Positions 42,483 through 51,122 of a DNA stretch of 64,000 bases are shown here, piece by piece (within the stretch, counting starts at the first letter, position 1; each line of letters begins with the position of its first letter). Made by a program: the position numbers and the translations under genes. The stretch comes from Alphaproteobacteria bacterium (lineage in GTDB: Bacteria > Pseudomonadota > Alphaproteobacteria > UBA6615), in NCBI GenBank assembly GCA_009691025.1, contig SHWB01000004.1, positions 54,245-118,244 of the forward strand. Reading direction: 5' to 3'. Below the pieces are notes generated by a model. That model made no database searches. It was not told the DNA's origin and saw only the letters and a program-made list of their open reading frames with translations.

Positions 42483-43301
42483 CTACCGAGCCGGCGCCGG
42501 CCTCCGCCACGCCAGCGCCTCGGCGATGTGGATGCGCCTGACGGGCAGCGGCGTGTCGCGGTCCAGCGAACCGAGGCCGGCGAGCGTGCGCGCGACGCGG
42601 AGGACGAGGCGCCAGCCGCGCGCCGAGAGTTTGAGCCTGCCGGCGGCGGCGAGCAGCAATTCGCGGCCCGGCGCGTCGGGCGCCGCCACCTCCTCGAGCA
42701 ACTGGCCGTCCGCCGCAGCAGTGCTGCGCGGGCCGTCCGCGCCGTAGCGGGCGCGCTGGAGGGCGCGTGCGCCGGCGACGCTGGTGGCGACTTCGGCCGA
42801 GCCCTCGGCCGGCGGCGGCAGGGCAAGTTCGCTGGCCGCGACGGCCGCCAGTTCGACATGCAGGTCGATGCGGTCGAGGAACGGGCCGGACAGGCGCGAC
42901 TGATAATCCGCGCCGCAGCGCGGTGCCCGGGAACATCCCTGCACGGGATCGCCGAGATAGCCGCAGCGGCACGGGTTCATCGCCGCGACGAGCCGGAAGC
43001 GCGCCGGGTAGTTCGCATGGTGGTTGGCGCGCGACACCACGGTCCGGCCGGCCGCCAGCGGTCGCCGTCGGGCACGCGCATAGCCGGCAGCCATGTAGGC
43101 GCCGGTCTTCTCGCTGTGCTCTAGGATGCGGCGCGTTCCGCCCGTCTCAAGCCCGGCCATGGTACGCAGCAGCGCGGCGGGCACATAGAAGACATGGTCG
43201 ATGCCGTAACCCTCCAGGGCGCGCGCGAGATATTCGGAACCGATGGTGGTCTTCGCGGGTGTCTTTGTCGCCCCGCGCTTCGCGGATGCCTTCGCGGGCA
43301 C
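42483..43301 (-). pseudogene. Chimeric ORF: TPP-dependent enzyme N-terminal fragment fused to ComM/YifB (Mg-chelatase-like) C-terminal fragment
   Basis: YLARALEGYGIDHVFYVPAALLRTMAGLETGGTRRILEHSEKTGAYMAAGYARARRRP | LAAGRTVVSRANHHANYPARFRLVAAMNPCRCGYLGDPVQGCSRAPRCGADYQSRLSGPFLDRIDLHVELAAV. Confidence 0.8.
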
Positions 43302-43468
43302 GGCCTGCCTCCCTGGCGATGAGCCGGTACGATCTAGCCAGCGCCGGCGCGGCAAGTTGAGCCGGCCCGGCCGGCGGCGCGGCACGGCGCGATGGGCCCT
43401 GTTGCCGTTCCCGCGCATTCTACGTGTGGCGGTGCCACTGGGCGGCCATTTCCGCCGCGGAGGTGCAC

Positions 43469-43948
43469 ATGAAGGTCGACACGAAAATCATCGCCATCCT
43501 CAACACGGTGCCGAGGAACGAGCTGACGGCGATCAACCAGCACTTCCTGCATTAGCGCAGGCTCGCCGACTGTGGCGTCGTGCGGCGGGCGAAGGCCTAA
43601 TACGAGGAATCGGTCGACGACATGCGCCATTCCGACCGGCTGATCGAGCGCATCCTCTTTCTCGAGGGCCTGCCCAATCTGCAGGATCTCGGCAAGCTGC
43701 TGCTCGGCGAGAACGTGCGCGAGATCCTCGACTGCGACCTCGAGGCCGAGAGCGCCGCCATGCCGGCGCTGCGCGACGGCATCGCCCATTGCGAGAGCGT
43801 CGCCGACTACGTCAGCCGCGCCCTGCTGCGCGAGATCCTCAAGGGCGAGGAGGAGCATGTCGACTTCCTCGAAACCCAGTTCGCCCTCATCGAGCGCCCG
43901 GGTATCGAGAACTACGTGCAACTGCAGAGCAAGCCGGCGGAGGATTAG
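43469..43948 (+). pseudogene. bfr: Bacterioferritin with two in-frame stop codons
   Basis: [85 protein letters not shown]... Confidence 0.92.
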
Positions 43949-43963
43949 AGCGGCGCCCGAAGA

Positions 43964-44152
43964 TCAGGCCGCCACGGGCTCGCGCGCGTCCTCGTGGTGG
44001 GCGTCGATCATGTCCTGCGCGCATTCGAGGCAGCAGCCGCATTGCGGCGCCGTGCCCAGACGGGCATAGGCGTCGATCACCGACGTCGCGCCGGACTCAG
44101 CCGCCCGGCGAATGTCGTTGTCCCTCAGGCTGTTGCACACGCAGACGATCAT
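43964..44152 (-). CDS. (2Fe-2S) bacterioferritin-associated ferredoxin-like protein
   Basis: MIVCVCNSLRDNDIRRAAESGATSVIDAYARLGTAPQCGCCLECAQDMID. Confidence 0.88.
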   Translation of the reverse strand: MIVCVCNSLRDNDIRRAAESGATSVIDAYARLGTAPQCGCCLECAQDMIDAHHEDAREPVAA

Positions 44153-44231
44153 CCGCGCCCCGCTGGCTCTCACGGGTGAAAAAGTGACGCGAATCCGACT
44201 GAGAGTCAATTGCAACTGGTGGCCATGGCCC

Positions 44232-45092
44232 TCAGAACCGGAACAGCCTCGCCGGGTTGTCGGCCAGCACCTGCCGGCGCAGGGCCTCGCTCGGCAGCCA
44301 TTCGGCGAGGATGTCGACGAAATCGGCGTCGTTGGGCATCACCCCGTGATGGTCGGGGTGCGGCCAATCGGTGCCCCAGAGCAGGCGCTCGGGCGCCGTC
44401 GCCACCAGCTTGCGCACGAAGGGCAGCACGTCGGCCCAGGGCGCGCCCGGCGCGCGCGAGAAGCGGTAGGGGCCGGACAGCTTCACATAGGCGTGGCCCG
44501 AGGCCAGCAGGTCGAGGACGGCGCGGAAGCCCTTGGTGTCGGGGCCGTTGCCGGCGTCCTGCCAGCCCATGTGGTCGATGACGATGGGCCCCTTGGTGCG
44601 CCGCATGACCGGCTCCCAGTCGAGCATCTCGGCCTCGCTGCGCACCCAGTACTGGATGTGCCAGCCGCGCTCGACCAGGCGGGCATTCAGCCTCTCGTCG
44701 ACGGTGGGCGACCAGCGATAGGCGACGCGGTGGGCGACGATGCCGGCCGTCTCCATGCGCGCGAGATCGGCATCGGACACGTCGGCGGCCGGCATGGCGA
44801 CGCCGCGCAGCCGGTCGGGAAAGCGCGCGCAGGCATCGATCAGGTATTCGAAGGTGTTCGCGTGCAGCATCGACTGCACGATGACGCCGCGCGAGACGCC
44901 GAGCTTCGCGTGCAGCGCCAGCAGCGCCTCGACCGGCAAATCGTCGGTATCGTAGGGGCGCTGCGGCGGCAGCGGAAACTTCGCCTGCGGGCCGTAGATG
45001 TGGAAATGCGTGTCGCAGGCCCCGCCCGGCAGCTTCAGCTTCGGCGTGCGGGTGGCGGCGACGGGCGGCGTCAGCCTCGGACGGTCGGCCAT
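44232..45092 (-). CDS. TIM-barrel amidohydrolase (2-pyrone-4,6-dicarboxylate hydrolase-like), paralogue 1
   Basis: GGACDTHFHIYGPQAKFPL; LLWGTDWPHPDHHGVMPNDADFVDILAEWLP; NPARLF. Confidence 0.88.
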   Translation of the reverse strand: MADRPRLTPPVAATRTPKLKLPGGACDTHFHIYGPQAKFPLPPQRPYDTDDLPVEALLALHAKLGVSRGVIVQSMLHANTFEYLIDACARFPDRLRGVAMPAADVSDADLARMETAGIVAHRVAYRWSPTVDERLNARLVERGWHIQYWVRSEAEMLDWEPVMRRTKGPIVIDHMGWQDAGNGPDTKGFRAVLDLLASGHAYVKLSGPYRFSRAPGAPWADVLPFVRKLVATAPERLLWGTDWPHPDHHGVMPNDADFVDILAEWLPSEALRRQVLADNPARLFRF

Positions 45093-45118
45093 GGGCGGTT
45101 CCTCGTTTGTCGTTGGTC

Positions 45119-45985
45119 TCAGGTGGGGAAGCCGAACTTGCGGGCCGGGTTGTCGACCAGCACGAGCTTTCTCAGCGACTCGTCGGGCAGCCATCCTCCG
45201 ATCAGGTCGACGAGGTCGCCGTCGTTGGGCATCTCGCCCGGCAGGTCGGCGTGCGGCCAGTCGCTGCCCCACAGCAGGCGCTCGGGCGCCTCGGCCGCCA
45301 GCTTGCGGATGAAAGGCAGCACGTCGCGCCAGGGCAGCTTGTCCGCCTCCGAGTAGCGGCCCGGCCCGGACAGCTTCACATAGGCACGGCCCGAGGTGAC
45401 GAGGCCCAGCGTGATGCGGAAGGCCGTGCCGTCGAGGCCTTCGGCCGGGTCGGGCCAGCCGAGATGGTCGATAACGTGCTCGCCCGGCGTGCGCTTGATG
45501 ATCGGCAGCCAGTTCGTCGCCTCCTCGGCGCCGCGGTACCAGAACTGCACGTGCCAGCCGCGCTCGACCAGCTTCGCCAACAGCTTCTCGTCGACATTGG
45601 GGGAGCCCCGGTAGGCGACGCGGATGCCGACCGCGCCGCAGGCCTCCATGCCGGCGAGGTCGGCGTCGCTGGTCTCCGCCGTTGGCATGGCGATGTACTT
45701 GAAACGGCCGGGATATCGGGCGTTGGCGTCGGCCATGTAGGCGTATGACGGGCCGTGCAGGACCGATTGCACGATCACCGCCCGTTGCAGCCCCAGGCGG
45801 TCGTGCAGCGCCACGAGCTGCTCGATCGGGTGGCTGCCGACATCGAAGAGCCGATTCGGGATCAACGGGAAGCGGTCCGGCGGGCCGAAGGTGTGGCAAT
45901 GGCAGTCGGTCGCCCCGGCCGGTAAGGCGAGGCGCGGCTTGCGCGGCGCGAGGTCGGGTGGGCGGACGAGGCGAAGCGCGGTCAT
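45119..45985 (-). CDS. TIM-barrel amidohydrolase (2-pyrone-4,6-dicarboxylate hydrolase-like), paralogue 2
   Basis: GATDCHCHTFGPPDRFPL; LLWGSDWPHADLPGEMPNDGDLVDLIGGWLP; NPARKFGF. Confidence 0.88.
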   Translation of the reverse strand: MTALRLVRPPDLAPRKPRLALPAGATDCHCHTFGPPDRFPLIPNRLFDVGSHPIEQLVALHDRLGLQRAVIVQSVLHGPSYAYMADANARYPGRFKYIAMPTAETSDADLAGMEACGAVGIRVAYRGSPNVDEKLLAKLVERGWHVQFWYRGAEEATNWLPIIKRTPGEHVIDHLGWPDPAEGLDGTAFRITLGLVTSGRAYVKLSGPGRYSEADKLPWRDVLPFIRKLAAEAPERLLWGSDWPHADLPGEMPNDGDLVDLIGGWLPDESLRKLVLVDNPARKFGFPT

Positions 45986-46071
45986 GGGGGCACCGGACGG
46001 GGCGAGGGACGGACGGCGATGAGAGCCGCCCCGACGGGCTGCCGTCAACGCCGGCCGTTGTCGGGGAGGCC

Positions 46072-46083
46072 ATGCACGTGCAT
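46072..46083. promoter_or_regulatory. 12-bp perfect palindrome ATGCACGTGCAT in divergent promoter
   Basis: Located between divergently oriented amidohydrolase and VOC genes. Confidence 0.45.
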
Positions 46084-46149
46084 AATGCCAGCCGAAAGCG
46101 CGGCCCCGGCCTAGGGCGCCGCGACGCACCAAATCGGGAGGTTGCCGCC

Positions 46150-46764
46150 ATGAACATGGTCGTCCACAAGACGGCGCGCCAGCCGGCGACCGCCAAGTCG
46201 CGCGGCAAGATCGCGCCGAAGAAGCTGGCGCATGTCGTGCTGCGCACGCAGCCGGGCAACGTCAAGCCGCTGATCGACTGGTACGCCAAGGTGCTCGAAG
46301 GCGAGACGATGTTCGAGTCCGACGCAATCTCGTTCGTCACCTACGACCACGAGCATCACCGCATCGCCGTGCTGGCGCTGCCGGGCGTGCAGCCGCATGC
46401 CGACAACACCTGCGGCCTGCACCACATCGCCTTCACCTACGAGGGCCTGCCGGACCTGATGCACACCTACAAGCGGCTGAAGGCCGAGGGCATCAAGCCG
46501 CAGTTCTGCATCAACCACGGCCCGACGACCTCGATGTACTATTTCGATCCGGACAGGAACCAGATCGAGCTGCAGGTTGACAACGTGCCGGAAGAGAAGT
46601 TCGGCGAGTATTTCGCCAACGGCGAGTTCACGCGCAATCCGATCGGCGTCAAGTTCGACCCCGAGGAGATGTGCCGCCGCCTCGACGCCGGCGAGTCGCC
46701 GATCGCGCTGCTGAAGCGCCCGGACGGCGCACCGCCGCCGCTCGAAGATTTCCCGCGCAACTGA
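46150..46764 (+). CDS. VOC family (glyoxalase/extradiol dioxygenase superfamily) protein, paralogue 1
   Basis: KKLAHVVLRT..GLHHIAFTYEGL..YYFDPDRNQIELQVDN. Confidence 0.88.
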   Translation: MNMVVHKTARQPATAKSRGKIAPKKLAHVVLRTQPGNVKPLIDWYAKVLEGETMFESDAISFVTYDHEHHRIAVLALPGVQPHADNTCGLHHIAFTYEGLPDLMHTYKRLKAEGIKPQFCINHGPTTSMYYFDPDRNQIELQVDNVPEEKFGEYFANGEFTRNPIGVKFDPEEMCRRLDAGESPIALLKRPDGAPPPLEDFPRN

Positions 46765-46879
46765 GGCGGCGACGCGGACCGACGAAAATTGGCGGGTCGC
46801 GCCACCGGGCGGTGCCCGCCTTGCATCCGGCCCGGCGCACGCCGTAAGGCGACAGCCTGCAGCGAGGAAGGAAAACACC

Positions 46880-47518
46880 ATGGACACGATCGAGAAACCC
46901 CTCGGCAGCATGACCGCCAACCGCCCGGCCCGCCTTCCGGAGACCGCCACGGCGCGCGGCAAGGTCGCGCCGGCCAAGCTCGCCCATATCGTGCTGCGCA
47001 CCTCGATGGAGCGCGTCAAGCCGCTGGCCGACTGGTACTGCAAGGTGCTGGAGGCGGAAGCGACGATCGACACCGACCAGTTCGTCGCCGTCACCTACGA
47101 CCAGGAGCATCACCGCATCGCCATCCTCGGCATCCCCGGCTCGCAGCCGCATGTCGATGGGCTGTGGGGCCTGCACCACATCGCCTTCACCTATGCCGGT
47201 CTCGGCGATCTTCTGAAGACCTGGCGTCGCCTCAAGGGCATGGGCATCGAGCCGGGCCTGTGCATCAACCACGGCCCGACGACCTCGATGTACTTCTTCG
47301 ATCCGGACAAGAACCAGATTGAGCTGCAGTGCGACAACGTGCCGGAGTCGCAGTTCGCTACCTATTTCGAGACCGACGAGTTCACGTCGAATCCGATCGG
47401 CGTGAAGTTCGACCCGGCCGACCTCGAACGCCGGCTGGCCGCCGGCGAGCCGGAGACGAAGCTGCTCAAGCGCCCCGCGGGCGCCCCGCCACCGATCTCC
47501 GAATTCCCGGTGAACTGA
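46880..47518 (+). CDS. VOC family (glyoxalase/extradiol dioxygenase superfamily) protein, paralogue 2
   Basis: AKLAHIVLRT..GLHHIAFTYAGL..YFFDPDKNQIELQCDN. Confidence 0.88.
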   Translation: MDTIEKPLGSMTANRPARLPETATARGKVAPAKLAHIVLRTSMERVKPLADWYCKVLEAEATIDTDQFVAVTYDQEHHRIAILGIPGSQPHVDGLWGLHHIAFTYAGLGDLLKTWRRLKGMGIEPGLCINHGPTTSMYFFDPDKNQIELQCDNVPESQFATYFETDEFTSNPIGVKFDPADLERRLAAGEPETKLLKRPAGAPPPISEFPVN

Positions 47519-47546
47519 ACAGGGCCTCTCTCCCGGAGGGAGAGGG

Positions 47547-47602
47547 CTTCCGGCCCGAGCGTTTCCCGCCGCATCGGCGGCGGGAAACGCTCGGGCCGGA
47601 AG
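47547..47602. repeat. Perfect 26-bp inverted repeat with 4-nt loop (CTTCCGGCCCGAGCGTTTCCCGCCGC-atcg-GCGGCGGGAAACGCTCGGGCCGGAAG)
   Basis: Arms 47547-47572 and 47577-47602, read base by base; 28 bp after the VOC stop codon. Confidence 0.97.
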
Positions 47603-47763
47603 GGCGAGGGGTTACAGATGGCGGTGGAAAATTCCGGCCATCGCAACCCCTCACCCTTCCCGCCTAAAGCTCGCTGTCGCTCGCCAGGGCGGGAAGCCCT
47701 ATCCCCATGGGAGAGGCAAGGATGGCGAGGCTGCGCGTTCCGCTCATGCCAGCGCCCGCGTCG

Positions 47764-48711
47764 TCAACGCCGCCCGCGGCGCGTCTCGATCGCGTCCCAG
47801 ACGAGGGCGGCGATGTCGGTGCCGTCGAAGCGGGAGATCTCCTGGATGCCGGTCGGCGAGGTGACGTTGATCTCGGTCAGCCAGTTGCCGATGACGTCGA
47901 TGCCGACGAAGACCAGGCCGCGCTCGCGCAGCGCCGGGCCGATCGATTTGCAGATCTCCTGATCGCGCTTCGTCAGCTTCGTCTGCACCGGCCGGCCGCC
48001 GACATGCATGTTGGAACGCGCCTCGCCGGCGGCCGGCACGCGGTTGATGGCGCCGACCGGCCTGCCCTCGACCAGCACGATGCGCTTGTCGCCCAGGCGC
48101 ACCTCGGGCACGTAGCGCTGCACGACCACCGGCTCGCGGTAGAGCTGGGTGAACAGTTCCAGCAGCGAGGCGAGGTTCTCGTCGCCCGGCACGATGTGGA
48201 ACACGCCGGCGCCGCCATTGCCGTAGAGCGGCTTGACGATGATGTCCTTGTGCTCGTCGCGGAAGGCTAGGATCTCGCGGCGGTCGGAGGTGATCAGCGT
48301 TGGCGGCATGACGCCCTCGAAATGCGTCACGAACAGCTTCTCGGGAGCGTTGCGCACCGAGACCGGATCGTTCACCACCAGCGTCTTCGGGTGGACATGC
48401 TCGAGGATGTGCGTGGCCGAGATATAGGCCATGTCGAAGGGCGGATCCTGGCGCATCAGCACCACGTCGACCACGGCGAGGTCGAGCACTTCCTCGGCGC
48501 CTAAGGTGAAGTGGTTGCCGCGCTCGCGGCGGAACATCACCGGCCGCGCCCGCGCCCGCACGCGCCCGTCGCGCAGGCTCAGCTCGCGCGGGTGGTAATG
48601 CCACAGGGCATGGCCGCGCTTCTGCGCCTCCAGCGCCAGGGCGAAGGTCGAATCGGCATCGATCGAAATGGTTTCGACCGGGTCCATCTGGATGGCGACG
48701 GCAAGACTCAT
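47764..48711 (-). CDS. gshB: Glutathione synthase
   Basis: [56 protein letters not shown]. Confidence 0.96.
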   Translation of the reverse strand: MSLAVAIQMDPVETISIDADSTFALALEAQKRGHALWHYHPRELSLRDGRVRARARPVMFRRERGNHFTLGAEEVLDLAVVDVVLMRQDPPFDMAYISATHILEHVHPKTLVVNDPVSVRNAPEKLFVTHFEGVMPPTLITSDRREILAFRDEHKDIIVKPLYGNGGAGVFHIVPGDENLASLLELFTQLYREPVVVQRYVPEVRLGDKRIVLVEGRPVGAINRVPAAGEARSNMHVGGRPVQTKLTKRDQEICKSIGPALRERGLVFVGIDVIGNWLTEINVTSPTGIQEISRFDGTDIAALVWDAIETRRGRR

Positions 48712-48915
48712 GGGGCTCCCCGGGGTGGATGCCCCGGCACTATAGAACCGGCCGGCGCCCGTGCAATGGCGGCCGGTCTCTCCCTCTCCGACCTCGGGGG
48801 CGTAGAGGGTCGGGGTGCGGCGGGGGCGCTGCCGGTGATCTCGCTCGTGCCGTTCGACAGGCAGGCATCACCCCACCTCACCCTGCCCCCCTGAAGGGGC
48901 GGAGAGGGAGAAGGA

Positions 48916-49755
48916 TCAATTCAACCGTGCCCGCAGATCCTGCAGCAGGGCGGCGGCCTCGTGGCGGGCGGCGCCTTCGGCGAGGTCCTGCCAGTGCTCG
49001 ACCGCGACGATGGCGGCGCGCAGATTGCCGAGCTTGCGGTTGAGCATCGCCGCCTCGTACCAGAGGCGAGCCTCGCCGGGGGCGAACAGCAGCATGGTCT
49101 CGACCGTGGCGAGGCCGCGGCCGATGTCGCCGGCGTTGAGCAGGCGCAGCTTGACGTTGTTCTGCAGGCGCAGCAGCACCTCGCGCACGCTGGCCGGCGC
49201 CCAGTGCTCGGGCCGCAATTCGGCGCCGTCGCCGGCCGTGGCCTTCAGTAGGCGGCGCAGCTCGGCCACGTTGGCGGTCTTGCCGCCGGCGAAGGGGTCG
49301 AACACCAGCCGCTCGCCGCCGCCGTCGATGCGTAGCAGGAAATGGCCGGGGAAGTTGAGGCCGGCCATCGCCCAGCCCAGCGAGTGCGCGGCGGACAGCC
49401 AGACGATGCCGAGCGCTACCGGCAGGCCGCGCCGGCGATCGATCACCCGCATGAGATTGGCGTTCTGCAGATCGTCGTAGGATTGCCGGTCGCCGGCATA
49501 GCCGTAGCGGCCGGCGATCACCTCGTTCAGCGCGCCGAGGCGCACGGAGGCGCCGGCAGCCGTGTCGCCCGCGACTTCGCCCACCTCCCGCGCGATCTGC
49601 GCGAGATGCTGGCGGTAGCGCTCGATGCCCACGCCCGGCCGGCCGATCGCGGCCAGCGCGAGCGCGGCCGCGCCGATGTCGATCGCGTCGTCGCCGCCGC
49701 CGCCGACGCCACGCAGGATGCCGCTCGCTTCCTCATGCGTGGTCACGTCGGCCAT
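48916..49755 (-). CDS. SirB1-type transglutaminase-like/TPR protein
   Basis: NANLMRVIDRRRGLPVALGIVWLSAAHSLGWAMAGLNFPGHFLLRI. Confidence 0.9.
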   Translation of the reverse strand: MADVTTHEEASGILRGVGGGGDDAIDIGAAALALAAIGRPGVGIERYRQHLAQIAREVGEVAGDTAAGASVRLGALNEVIAGRYGYAGDRQSYDDLQNANLMRVIDRRRGLPVALGIVWLSAAHSLGWAMAGLNFPGHFLLRIDGGGERLVFDPFAGGKTANVAELRRLLKATAGDGAELRPEHWAPASVREVLLRLQNNVKLRLLNAGDIGRGLATVETMLLFAPGEARLWYEAAMLNRKLGNLRAAIVAVEHWQDLAEGAARHEAAALLQDLRARLN

Positions 49756-50390
49756 CAGCGCTTGGCGGCCGGGTGGCGGCGCGGGTCGTCGCGGAAGATG
49801 ACGTGGCTGACCACGGCGCGCACATCGGCGAGATTGCGCGCGACGGAGAGGACGCGGTCGAGTTCGTCCTGATCTTGCGCCACGCCGATCAGGTAGACCG
49901 TGCCTTCGACCGTGCGGATCGAGAAGTTGATCGAGTTGACGCCCTTGGTAAACAGCAGTTCGGCGCGCAGGCGCGAGCTGACGACGGCGTCGCGGCCGAA
50001 CTGCTCGGTGCCGCCACCGCCGGGGCCGACGCGGATCTCGTTGATGACCTCCTTCACGCCTTTCGGCTGCCACGCCATGCGGACGGCGCCGTCGCGCTGG
50101 CTTTCCTGGTCGACGCGCCCGGTCAGCAGCACGCGGCCCTCGTAGATCTGCAGGCCGACATCGAGGAACATCTGGTGGTCGTGCTTGAACCACAGATCGT
50201 TGATGGTGACGCGGATGATGGCGTCGTCCGCCGCGCCGTCCATGCCGCGTTCCTCGGACGCGGCGACGCCGGTGGTGGCGACGGCGCCGAGCAGCAGGCC
50301 CGGCGCGCAGCCGGCGAGCGCGAGCAGGACACACAGCAGTGCGGAAGTCCGTGCGGTCCGGACCATGCGGGTAATGTCAACGGAAGTCAT
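49755..50390 (-). CDS. BON domain-containing lipoprotein
   Basis: Lipobox LLALAGCAPG; two BON-like repeats (KHDHQMFLDVGLQIYEGRVLLTGRV; RLRAELLFTKGVNSINFSIRTVEGTVYLIG). Confidence 0.88.
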   Translation of the reverse strand: MTSVDITRMVRTARTSALLCVLLALAGCAPGLLLGAVATTGVAASEERGMDGAADDAIIRVTINDLWFKHDHQMFLDVGLQIYEGRVLLTGRVDQESQRDGAVRMAWQPKGVKEVINEIRVGPGGGGTEQFGRDAVVSSRLRAELLFTKGVNSINFSIRTVEGTVYLIGVAQDQDELDRVLSVARNLADVRAVVSHVIFRDDPRRHPAAKR

Positions 50391-50427
50391 TCCTGGCCGC
50401 TGAATGGACGTGTCGCCCCGGCCAAGC

Positions 50428-50545
50428 GGCGCAGCCGCGCGAGCCTGGGTCCATGAACACGGGCCGCGCGAAACCTTGCACTGTCCGGTGTTCATGGATC
50501 CCGGGCCTGCGCGCTCCGCGCTTCGCCAGGGACGACAATCGCGTA
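50428..50545. repeat. Second copy of the CCATGAACAC...GTGTTCATGG repeat with a GC-rich ...GGGACGAC tail
   Basis: TCCATGAACAC / GTGTTCATGGA arms; tail CTCCGCGCTTCGCCAGGGACGAC parallels CTCCGCCCGGGACGAC at about 16735-16752. Confidence 0.75.
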
Positions 50546-50577
50546 TGACGGGGGTGTTGGAGCGGTCAGGATTTACA

Positions 50578-50690
50578 GCCGTTGGTATAACGCCCCCCCA
50601 CCCTGGCCCTCCCCCGCGAGGGGGGGGGGGAATGCGTTTCCGGGCACCCTCCTCCTCGATGGTGGAGGGCGGGGGTGGGAGTGGCCTCGA
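50578..50690. repeat. Second copy of the CCCTCCCCC/GGGGGAGGG repeat containing a long G tract
   Basis: CCCCCCCACCCTGGCCCTCCCCCGCGAGGGGGGGGGGGAATG...CTCCTCGATGGTGGAGGGCGGGGGTGGGAG; parallels 42368-42475. Confidence 0.7.
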
Positions 50691-50768
50691 CGGGTCGAGG
50701 AAGAGACGAAGAAACTTCTGCATCACCGCATCGTGCCTTTTTCTCCCGGCGTCGCCAACCAGGCGCCC

Positions 50769-51119
50769 TCACAACCGCCATGCGTCCGGCACATGTCGCG
50801 GCAGGCGCCATGGCCGCACCAGCACGACGCCGAAGCGCAGTATGGCGCCGGATTGTGGCGGCCGTGCTGCAAGGAAGGCCTCGGCGGCACGCGCGATGCG
50901 CTGGCGCGGCGTCACGGCCTCGGCGTCGAGGCTCGGCCGTGCCTTGACCTCGACGAAGGCGGTCACGCGGCCACGCCGCACGATCAGGCCCACCGCGCCG
51001 GCATGGACGCGAAAGCCGCGCGCCAGCACCCGCCAGCCGGCGAGCGTCAGCCACAGCGCGGGGCCGCGCCTTTGGCGAGCCGGCCGCGTCGCTCGGCGGT
51101 CTGGCGGGCGGCCAGCGCC
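50769..51119 (-). pseudogene. YraN/UPF0102 family nuclease-like protein, frameshifted and missing catalytic motif
   Basis: ALAARQTAERRGRLAKGAAP then (shifted) ALWLTLAGWRVLARGFRVHAGAVGLIVRRGRVTAFVEVKARPSLDAEAVTPRQRIARAAEAFL..RFGVVLVRPWRLPRHVPDAWRL. Confidence 0.8.
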
Positions 51120-51122
51120 ACC

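Noticed and set aside
43469-43948. Stop-codon recoding (selenocysteine/pyrrolysine) in bacterioferritin
   Set aside because: Stops are TAG and TAA at positions not expected to need recoding; no other gene in the window uses them internally except other decayed genes, so pseudogenisation is simpler
47547-47602. Ordinary intrinsic terminator for the VOC gene
   Set aside because: Stem is far longer than needed and no T-tract follows; treated as a repeat element
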